Made by a program: the position numbers and the translations under genes
In this document: positions 1 through 4,542 of the stretch, in pieces
How positions within the stretch are numbered: the stretch's first letter is position 1
Layout: every line of letters starts with the position of its first letter
Notes under the pieces: model-generated
What the model saw: the letters and a program-made list of their open reading frames with translations, nothing else
What the model was told of the DNA's origin: nothing
Database searches by the model: none
Source: CAIOZW01 sp049317725
GTDB lineage: Bacteria; Acidobacteriota; Blastocatellia; RBC074
Length of the DNA: 5,081 bases
Assembly: GCA_049317725.1 (NCBI GenBank)
Contig: JBMOHS010000244.1
Location: 1-5,081 of the forward strand
Reading direction: 5' to 3'

Positions 1-36
1 CTAATAACCGGGCCCTCGCCGGGGGGGAGAGGCTCA

Positions 37-60
37 CGCGAAGGCGCGAAGACGCGAAGA
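37..60. repeat. Tandem 8-bp repeat, three copies
   Basis: Three head-to-tail octamers CGCGAAGG, CGCGAAGA and CGCGAAGA lie at 37-44, 45-52 and 53-60. A diverged, opposite-orientation version (TCCGCGCC then TCCGCGTC) is visible around 286-301, next to the third copy of the ACAAACAwCCGGGCC element. Confidence 0.75.
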
Positions 61-62
61 GG

Positions 63-110
63 GGGAAAAGGGGCGAGGGGCGAGAGGAGGGAAAAGGGGC
101 GAGGGGCGAG
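63..110. repeat. Tandem 22-bp purine-rich repeat
   Basis: The same 22-base sequence (GGG, AAAA, GGGG, CGA, GGGG, CGAG in order) is present exactly at 63-84 and 89-110, a 26-bp spacing. A degenerate third version lies near 222-237. From about 57 to 128 the plus strand is almost entirely purine apart from isolated C residues. Confidence 0.8.
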
Positions 111-112
111 GG
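89..112 (+). other. G-quadruplex-type tract
   Basis: Four G-runs of three or four bases at 89-91, 96-99, 103-106 and 110-112 are separated by loops of 4, 3 and 3 bases. This fits the standard four-run pattern, and a further run at 119-122 could substitute. Whether it folds in the cell is unknown. Confidence 0.5.
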
Positions 113-200
113 AAAGAAGGGGAGAAGGTGGGCGATCGGCTTCCTGAAAATCCTTCACGTCTTGGGGGCTTCGCGTGAGACAAACAACCGGGCCCTTGCC

Positions 201-233
201 GGGAGGGAAGAGGGGGAGAAGAGGGGTGAGGGG
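201..233 (+). other. G-quadruplex-type tract
   Basis: Five G-runs lie at 201-203, 205-207, 212-216, 223-226 and 230-233, with loops of 1, 4, 6 and 3 bases. They fit the canonical four-run pattern on the plus strand. The tract sits in the second copy of the intergenic repeat unit. Confidence 0.5.
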
Positions 234-397
234 CGAGAGAAAGAAGGGGCGAATGGCGGCAATGCGCCCCCGAAAAACTCCGTATCTCCGCGCCTCCGCG
301 TCAGACAAACATCCGGGCCTGCCAGAGATTCCTTTCGTTATTGAACTCGCTCTCTTGACGAGCCGGCCACTCGCGCCTCTCGCATACCCCCTCCAAT

Positions 398-417
398 GGA
401 GAAATGATCCTTTCTCC
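398..417 (-). terminator. Weak candidate terminator after pentapeptide gene
   Basis: GGAGAAA at 398-404 and TTTCTCC at 411-417 form a perfect 7-bp stem with a 6-base loop. It lies 10 bases past the stop codon of the minus-strand pentapeptide gene. No T-run follows on the minus strand, so this is not a textbook intrinsic terminator; it may only stabilise the transcript end. Confidence 0.3.
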
Positions 418-426
418 TTCCCTCTT

Positions 427-1512
427 TCAATACTTGATGCCAGTGAGGATGGCCCCTTTCTTGGTTGAGGGTTTGTCTTGGAAACGGCTGTTGGTCAAGG
501 TCGCGTTGGTCAGGTTGGCATTGTCAAAGGCGGCGTTATCAAGCGTTGCCCGGGTCAAATTGGCTTCGACCAAGCTGGCTCCAGTCAGCGTCGCATTGGT
601 CAGATTGGCTGTGCTGAGGTTGGCTTTGTTGAATTGAACACCAGACAGATTTGCGCCAGACAGATTTGCCCCAGTCAAGTTTGGATTACCAAAGCTGCCT
701 GACAGCGCAGCGCCACTCAGGTCAGCATTGGTCAGGTTGGCATCGCTCAGATTGGCCCCACTCAGATTGGCTCCCTTGGCAATGGCTCCTGCCAAGCTGG
801 CATTCACCAAAATGGCATTATTGAGAATTGACTCTGACAGATCTTTACTGCTCAGATCGACGTTGGTCAGATTACTGAAGCTCAGGTTTATTTCTCGTGT
901 TGCCGCGCCATCAAATTTGCTCCCGGTCACTGTCGAGTTGGAGATCTCAGCACAGACAAGTATCGCATTACTGAAGTCGGCATTGCTCAAGTTGACTTCC
1001 TCAAAGGTTGCCTCTTCGAGATTGGCACCGCTGAAATTGGCATTGACTAGATCTGATTTCCGACACCACAGGACACCCAAATCGCAGCCACTCAGATTGG
1101 TTTTCCCCAGTTTGATATTCTCCAGATCCCCATCACGCAGCTTCAGACCACTGACGATTGCGCTAGTCAGATCGGCATTTTTGATAGTGGCTGCACTGAG
1201 GTCGACATTATTCAATGTGGCCCCTCCGAAATTGACATCAATCAATTCAGTTCTGCTCAGATTGGCCCCTGATAGATCGCTCCGGCTGAAATTGACATTA
1301 TTCAGAATGGCTCCGCTCAACTCGATGCCCTTCAAGTCGAGGCCGCTCAGGTCCACATCACTAAGGTCGACCTGCTCGGGTATGAAACGATTCGGATCTC
1401 CGTCTAATGACTCAGCATCCTCCGGGAATTCTCTTGACAGATTCTCTTGCATCCAAGTGTTCCAAGCCGCTACTCCACTCTTGATCCGCGCGAGTTGTTC
1501 TTGATTTGCCAT
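427..1512 (-). CDS. Pentapeptide-repeat protein, 361 aa
   Basis: A cytosolic pentapeptide-repeat protein of unknown role. Residues 1-45 are a non-repeat cap beginning MANQEQLARIKSGV, with W17 and W20, a start often seen in this family. Residues 46-270 are 45 unbroken five-residue repeats with L, F, I or V at the central position (for example SGANL, TNADL); the exceptions are C150, T205 and A245. After a four-residue break at 271-274 (SGSF), 14 more repeats run to 344, then a short polar tail. Such repeats form a right-handed quadrilateral beta-helix; 59 repeats give about 15 coils, a rod of roughly 7 nm (inference from family geometry). No signal peptide, membrane segment or enzymatic domain is visible. 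ATG at 1512 is chosen because AGGAG at 1525-1521 sits 8 bases upstream; an in-frame GTG at 1521 overlaps that site. Last of three co-oriented genes, about 330 bp after the thioredoxin-like gene. DNA mimicry of the Qnr/MfpA kind is possible but unsupported. Confidence 0.93.
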   Translation of the reverse strand: MANQEQLARIKSGVAAWNTWMQENLSREFPEDAESLDGDPNRFIPEQVDLSDVDLSGLDLKGIELSGAILNNVNFSRSDLSGANLSRTELIDVNFGGATLNNVDLSAATIKNADLTSAIVSGLKLRDGDLENIKLGKTNLSGCDLGVLWCRKSDLVNANFSGANLEEATFEEVNLSNADFSNAILVCAEISNSTVTGSKFDGAATREINLSFSNLTNVDLSSKDLSESILNNAILVNASLAGAIAKGANLSGANLSDANLTNADLSGAALSGSFGNPNLTGANLSGANLSGVQFNKANLSTANLTNATLTGASLVEANLTRATLDNAAFDNANLTNATLTNSRFQDKPSTKKGAILTGIKY

Positions 1513-1520
1513 CTGTTCCA

Positions 1521-1525
1521 CTCCT
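1521..1525 (-). promoter_or_regulatory. Ribosome binding site of pentapeptide gene
   Basis: Read on the minus strand this is AGGAG, with an 8-base gap to ATG at 1512. It overlaps the alternative GTG at 1521, which has no comparable site of its own, so it decides the start. Confidence 0.7.
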
Positions 1526-1589
1526 GTATCAATAAAAGAAAGATGTTCGACAATCGGGTGTTCATGGTTACCCTTGTCAAGGTCAAATC

Positions 1590-1625
1590 GAGATGGACTC
1601 CATCTTGGAAAATGGAGTCCGTCTC
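1590..1625. promoter_or_regulatory. 14-bp inverted repeat upstream of pentapeptide gene
   Basis: 1590-1603 pairs with 1612-1625 across 14 positions, all Watson-Crick except one (T1594 with G1621), leaving an 8-base loop. The core is GGACTCCAT / ATGGAGTCC. It lies about 80 bp upstream of the pentapeptide start and 220 bp past the thioredoxin-like stop. It could be a leader hairpin, an operator or a transcript-processing site. No T-run follows on either strand, which argues against a simple terminator. A smaller dyad, CCTTGtCAAGG, is next to it at 1572-1582. Confidence 0.55.
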
Positions 1626-1685
1626 ACTGGATTGTGTCAGTCATGCTTCTGACTGCCTCGAGAGGGTCACTTGGGCCCTGCTCGT

Positions 1686-1719
1686 CCAATCGTCCCCGGG
1701 ACGAATCAGGGACGATTGG
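1686..1719. promoter_or_regulatory. Nested GGGACG dyad in 1513-1845 spacer
   Basis: CCAATCGTCCC at 1686-1696 is perfectly inverted as GGGACGATTGG at 1709-1719, with a 12-base gap. Inside it, CGTCCC (1691-1696) also pairs with GGGACG (1698-1703) around one base, so two alternative structures share the left arm. The repeated GGGACG half-sites could be protein-binding sites or a switchable RNA hairpin. The rest of this 333-bp spacer holds no gene that I trust and no clear promoter. Confidence 0.5.
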
Positions 1720-1845
1720 TCCTGTCCCGATAACTCTGAACGATGCTGGAACGCTCGGCGGCGTTTTTCGCCAAACAGTTGCTCAGGTAGATCGTGTTTG
1801 TCATCACTTGATGCTTCAATGTCGAAGACAATCGCATGAGAGACA

Positions 1846-2217
1846 CTATCGACCAAACAAGCGATCTACGATATTGCCTTTGCGTGAGTAAGGAGGAGGT
1901 TGCTTGCCATTGTACACTTTCAAAAGTGCCTCAAGTTTGTCTTTATCGTCACCAACTAGCTGGTCGCACACTTGACCCCAAGACATAATAAAATAGGCCG
2001 GAGTCGTTGAAACACCGAAAAGCTTGGTTGCATCACGAAGTACGTCGACATCAACCTTGTAAATGTAAACTGATTTATAGGTTGTCGAAAATATTTCGAG
2101 ATAGGCATCCATCATCAAGCACTGTTCACTTCCAAAATCATGAAATGCGATCAGGCAATATCGCGGGCCGTCTGTGTAACCTTTTAGATCTTCGTTCGAG
2201 CCAACATTAGTGACCAT
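1846..2217 (-). CDS. Thioredoxin-fold protein lacking CxxC, 123 aa
   Basis: A small single-domain thioredoxin-like protein, cytosolic, with no signal peptide. The fold is recognisable from YCLIAFHDFG (strand before the active site), SEQC at 30-33 where CGPC would sit, then MMDAYLEIF (active-site helix), YIYKVDVD (central strand), LFGVSTTPAYF with the conserved cis-proline at P73, and QLVGDDKDKLEALL (last helix). The first active-site cysteine is replaced by S30 and only C33 remains, so normal dithiol oxidoreductase activity is unlikely. A role in folding, binding or monothiol chemistry is an inference. The tail (104-123) is proline- and arginine-containing. ATG at 2217 is preferred because GGAG at 2227-2224 lies 6 bases upstream; ATG at 2229 (127 aa) lacks a good site. 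It lies 269 bp downstream of the tubulin gene on the same strand. Its proximity raises the idea of a tubulin-folding partner, but no sequence motif proves it. Confidence 0.85.
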   Translation of the reverse strand: MVTNVGSNEDLKGYTDGPRYCLIAFHDFGSEQCLMMDAYLEIFSTTYKSVYIYKVDVDVLRDATKLFGVSTTPAYFIMSWGQVCDQLVGDDKDKLEALLKVYNGKQPPPYSRKGNIVDRLFGR

Positions 2218-2253
2218 GCGTTTCTCCATTTGTTCAGCAGATGGTAGATTTTA

Positions 2254-2285
2254 TTTTGATCGCCCTGATTATTGAGCGATCGAAA
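2254..2285. promoter_or_regulatory. Stem-loop upstream of thioredoxin-like gene
   Basis: TTTTGATCGC at 2254-2263 pairs with GCGATCGAAA at 2276-2285, 10 positions with one T-G pair, around a 12-base loop. It lies 37 bp upstream of the start at 2217, so it would fall in the leader or promoter of that gene. The minus-strand sequence just below it is AT-rich (TAAAAT at 2253-2248), but no matching -35 is visible. Confidence 0.45.
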
Positions 2286-2315
2286 CAGGTTCCGTGAGGC
2301 AAACTTGAACCCGGT

Positions 2316-2347
2316 AGAACTTGCCAAGTGGCCGTTTGGCAGGTTCT
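2316..2347. promoter_or_regulatory. 12-bp stem-loop in tubulin/thioredoxin-like spacer
   Basis: AGAACTTGCCAA at 2316-2327 pairs with TTGGCAGGTTCT at 2336-2347. Eleven pairs are Watson-Crick and one is T-G, and the loop has 8 bases. This is one of three strong hairpins in the 269-bp gap between the two genes. Confidence 0.55.
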
Positions 2348-2416
2348 TACTCGGGGAACGGGTGACAGTCGGCACTCTCTTCGGATTGAGCCCCTTGGCG
2401 TTATTCCATCCTGGGA

Positions 2417-2458
2417 GGGATCCTGGTGAGACGCACACTGCGAGCTCACCGGGATCCC
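2417..2458. terminator. Large stem-loop just past tubulin stop
   Basis: 2417-2430 pairs with 2445-2458 (GGGATCCTGGTGAG with CTCACCGGGATCCC), 14 positions with a single T-G pair. The loop can close further through CGC (2432-2434) and GCG (2440-2442). It begins 28 bases past the tubulin stop, where a terminator or a transcript-stabilising hairpin is expected. On the minus strand no T-run follows, so partial read-through or an RNA-processing role is as likely as full termination. Seeing this as a terminator is an inference from position. Confidence 0.5.
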
Positions 2459-2486
2459 CTTCCGCTTGATTGGTTTTCTTCCTGAC

Positions 2487-3728
2487 TCAAGACACCGATT
2501 CAAATGCTTCTATCTGTTCACTGATCTTCTCTTCTGCTTCGGTGAAGGCATATTCATCCACCCCCTCATGGGTGTACCAGTGCAGGTATGCTTTTTGCTC
2601 ATACATCTCTGTATAGTCATCCATCAAATCTTGAAGACGGTTGATGACCCCAGTATTGACGCCGGCGACGATCGCCCTTTTTTGACTGGCTTTGGGGTTC
2701 AGGGCCAACCTGGTGGATCCTGCGGAAGCTGCCTGGCCGAAGTCCGAAGTGTCGCTTTGCGTCCCACGAATGACGACGAATTGTTTCAGCCATTGATTCA
2801 TCGCGGCCGTCCCAAGACCGCCCTGGGCTCCGGCCACGGCCCGGTTCGCCAGCGCGAGGTTGTTCTCCCCTGGGGAGGTCGCATCACAATAGTTTGAAAT
2901 GGTCACAATCCGCTCATAGCTCGGACCACGTTCAGCCCAATCAAACCACTTTCCAGGATCGGATTGATTGGAAAGGTTCTTGTGAAACTCATCGACCGAC
3001 AGGCGCTGCCCGCTCTTGTCAGGCCAGAGCATCGGGGAGACCAGTGTCGTCAGCGCATTCGCGAGAACCGCATTCAAGTTCTCGTACATCGGTGTTGGCG
3101 TGATGGCCTCTGCCGCTTGGTAGAGCCCTTTGTTATCGATGGGAAGGATCAGGCTGGCACCTTTGAGGATGAAGGGTAACCCCAGAACCGCGTTGTATGG
3201 CTCCCAGACATCCTTGCTGACGATTTTGTAGGGCATGATCGGGAAGCTGACCAGTGGGGCACTCTCTTCGTCCGCAAATTGCTCAATGAAGGAGGCACCT
3301 GCTCCGGAACCATACCCCCCACCGAGGGAATGGAACAACCAGATGACACAGTGGTTGTTCAATGCGGCGACCCGCTGCTGCACCAATTGAATCAGATTGC
3401 TGACGGTCGGTGCCTTGTAGCCCTTGGCGTGGTTTTTCTTGCCATATTCTTCCCTCTCCGTAATCTTGGCCTCTGCTGGATAGAGACCGCCGTAAGCCGA
3501 GGTTGGGAAAGGGCTATCCGAGTTCGCCGCCATGATGTGGCGTGGAACCAGCTTTCCGTTGCTTTGAAGATCACAGAAAGTCTGGAGTGCTCCGGCAAGC
3601 GCGGCATCGGCCGGAGCTTCCCCCTTACTTCCCACTCCGCATTCCTTCAATAGGTTCTCAATAAAGGTGGAGGCCACGGCGTTTCCACCATTGCCCATCG
3701 AGATGATCAGTATTTTGTTGAATGACAT
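2487..3728 (-). CDS. Tubulin-like GTPase, eukaryotic-tubulin type, 413 aa
   Basis: A predicted GTP-binding cytoskeletal protein of the tubulin/FtsZ superfamily, closest in motifs to eukaryotic tubulin and Prosthecobacter BtubA/B. In order: T1 loop MGNGGN (11-16); PRHIM (62-66) with T2; NHAKGY (99-104) after T3, matching NWAKGHY; signature T4 loop GGGYGSG (136-142); EPYN (176-179); IDNKGLY (197-203); PTPMYENLN (211-219), giving the base-stacking Y215 and N219; EFHKNL (247-252), aligning E247 with catalytic E254 of alpha-tubulin; and H11-H12, KAYLHWYTHEGVDE (379-392) followed by FTEAE. FtsZ lacks the last block. Departures: threonine to Y139 in T4, and the acidic DLE of T2 replaced by ANS with D71 one place later. 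Most of the length deficit against about 445-450 aa is the missing acidic tail. Start: GGAG at 3737-3734, 5 bases before ATG; the N-terminus aligns with tubulin strand S1. No second tubulin is visible. First of three co-oriented genes; polymer formation is inferred. Confidence 0.93.
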   Translation of the reverse strand: MSFNKILIISMGNGGNAVASTFIENLLKECGVGSKGEAPADAALAGALQTFCDLQSNGKLVPRHIMAANSDSPFPTSAYGGLYPAEAKITEREEYGKKNHAKGYKAPTVSNLIQLVQQRVAALNNHCVIWLFHSLGGGYGSGAGASFIEQFADEESAPLVSFPIMPYKIVSKDVWEPYNAVLGLPFILKGASLILPIDNKGLYQAAEAITPTPMYENLNAVLANALTTLVSPMLWPDKSGQRLSVDEFHKNLSNQSDPGKWFDWAERGPSYERIVTISNYCDATSPGENNLALANRAVAGAQGGLGTAAMNQWLKQFVVIRGTQSDTSDFGQAASAGSTRLALNPKASQKRAIVAGVNTGVINRLQDLMDDYTEMYEQKAYLHWYTHEGVDEYAFTEAEEKISEQIEAFESVS

Positions 3729-4187
3729 TAGTGCTCCAGGTTGATCTGAGTTTGCGGTGTGGACAGGCCAGCTCCTCTACATCGGTTCTGCGGGGCCTTG
3801 AGGCCCGCTGGTCGGATGAAAGAGGTTGCTTGGCAACGTTTCCATTGCTCAAGGAGATGGAATCGATCTGTCCAGCCTTCACGGTGAATCGATTCGTTTG
3901 GATTGGGGGGCACACCATCGAAGACAAGGGGGGGCGGGCCAGCCAGACCTGCCTGATCCGCTCGAATCAGGGGTGGGGGGATGTCTTCTGAACCCGGTCG
4001 TGTTCACTCTGCGGGAAGAGAGCAGCTCGTTGGTGAGTAAGCTGTCTGAAGGCAATTGTTGAACAACACAATCCACCCTTCTCGCAAGAATCGACTGGTT
4101 TTTGCAATGATACTCGGCTGTAAATCCTTAATTTCAGTTCTTTATTTTCTTAAATGGATCTTCAGGGGCGTTCATGTCGCAAAGAGA

Positions 4188-4205
4188 GGGGGGGAGGGGT
4201 GGGGG
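4188..4205 (+). other. Short-loop G-quadruplex-type tract
   Basis: A run of seven G (4188-4194), then A, four G, T and five G. Four runs of at least three G with one-base loops can be drawn, a pattern that generally forms very stable quadruplexes. It lies about 340 bp upstream of the regulator start, on its coding strand. Confidence 0.5.
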
Positions 4206-4213
4206 CGGACGTT

Positions 4214-4232
4214 CCATCCCGTCAAGGGATGG
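4214..4232. promoter_or_regulatory. 7-bp stem-loop beside G-tract
   Basis: CCATCCC (4214-4220) and GGGATGG (4226-4232) form a perfect stem around GTCAA. It lies eight bases after the G-quadruplex-type tract. No T-run follows on either strand. The role is unknown. Confidence 0.4.
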
Positions 4233-4471
4233 TGCGAAGCAAGGGATTGGCCGAGGGCGGGGCTACCCCGTCAGCCAAGGCCTTGAGCCCCCATCTGAAA
4301 CAAAAGTGCCCTGGAGGAGCCGCGAGACCGACGGTCCCAGACAATCGCGTGCCTGCTTTCTCAAAGGCTGGATTGTCGTCTATACTCTCTTGACCCTGGA
4401 GTGAAGGCGGAGAGTCATCAAGGGATCGAGCGACCAAGCCGGCCCGGCTGGAGGTCTTGCCCCCCGCTCTG

Positions 4472-4504
4472 ATCTGAAATCAAAAATGACCGGTATTTTC
4501 AGAT
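4472..4504. promoter_or_regulatory. Candidate operator dyad upstream of regulator
   Basis: ATCTGAAA at 4472-4479 is exactly inverted as TTTCAGAT at 4497-4504, with 17 bases between the arms. The centre lies about 55 bp before the GTG start, where an operator or promoter would fall. Autoregulation by the encoded winged-helix protein is possible but only inferred; OmpR-type proteins more often bind direct repeats. Confidence 0.35.
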
Positions 4505-4526
4505 TGACCCCCGCAAGTGCTGCACT

Positions 4527-4536
4527 GGAGGTGATC
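4527..4536 (+). promoter_or_regulatory. Extended Shine-Dalgarno site of regulator
   Basis: GGAGGTGATC matches the complement of the conserved 3' end of 16S rRNA over the whole stretch and ends 6 bases before GTG at 4543. It strongly favours that GTG over the in-frame ATG at 4486, which has no such site. Confidence 0.75.
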
Positions 4537-4542
4537 CGAGCT

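Larger units (their letters stand above)
1..325. repeat. G-rich intergenic repeat cluster
   Basis: This stretch has no convincing gene and is built from related repeat units. The 17-mer ACCGGGCCCTYGCCGGG occurs at 7-23 and 187-203. The longer shared element AGACAAACAwCCGGGCC occurs at 178-194 and 303-319 (16 of 17 bases match), 125 bp apart. CTCACGCGAAG at 33-43 is exactly inverted at 169-179. After the 17-mer each unit continues into a purine-rich tract, and the first unit carries about 30 extra bases (the CGCGAAG block) relative to the second. Short reading frames here are low-complexity (RGEGREKEG-type) and are not believed to be coding. The function is unknown; a dispersed intergenic repeat family of the host genome is the most natural reading. 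Confidence 0.7.
3729..4542. other. 814-bp divergent intergenic region
   Basis: It separates the minus-strand tubulin from the plus-strand regulator. The short reading frames here resemble no family I know. In the tubulin leader, two small hairpins lie at 3790-3808 (GGCC-TTGA-GGCC core) and 3825-3837 (GTTGC-TTG-GCAAC), about 100 and 60 bases before the start codon. The palindrome GAATCGATTC is at 3886-3895, and its half GAATCGAT also occurs 26 bp away at 3860-3867. CCTGAT (3952-3957) is inverted at 3966-3971. G-runs stand at 3905-3910, 3928-3934 and 3970-3980. 4080-4160 is AT-rich. CGGGG-CTA-CCCCG (4258-4270) and the palindrome CAAGGCCTTG (4276-4285) lie nearer the regulator. No promoter with both boxes is convincing on either strand. 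Confidence 0.6.

Noticed and set aside
1..325. CRISPR array
   Set aside because: Repeats are too few, unequal in length and spacing, partly inverted, and low in complexity.
728..1504. 258-codon plus-strand reading frame opposite the pentapeptide gene
   Set aside because: It is the antisense image of the 15-bp repeat and gives a monotonous L/A/R/S protein. The minus-strand frame has exact pentapeptide phase, a cap and a good ribosome site.
1513..1521. GTG at 1521 as start of the pentapeptide protein
   Set aside because: The AGGAG site overlaps this codon, so it serves the ATG at 1512, which also gives the family-typical N-terminus MANQE.
1751..1773. Plus-strand terminator at GGCG-TTTTT-CGCC
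   Set aside because: The T-run is in the loop, not after the stem. The stem is only four bases and no plus-strand gene ends here.
1641..1856. 71-codon minus-strand frame overlapping the end of the thioredoxin-like gene
   Set aside because: It would start at TTG without a clear ribosome site, its protein resembles no family I know, and it crosses the 11-bp dyad at 1686-1719. A small gene cannot be fully excluded.
1574..1891. 105-codon plus-strand frame in the spacer and gene end
   Set aside because: It runs antisense into the thioredoxin-like gene, and its product has mixed composition with no recognisable motif.
2487..3728. Identification as FtsZ
   Set aside because: The GGGxGSG loop alone would allow it, but EPYN, IDNxxLY and the HWY-EG block are tubulin features, and the protein lacks the FtsZ C-terminal tail peptide.
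4381..4386. TATACT as a -10 box for the regulator
   Set aside because: The hexamer is good, but the sequence 17 bases upstream (TTCTCA) is a poor -35, and the site is about 160 bp from the start.
4486..4542. ATG at 4486 as start of the winged-helix regulator
   Set aside because: No Shine-Dalgarno site precedes it, the extra 19 residues do not match the family, and the dyad at 4472-4504 would fall inside the gene.
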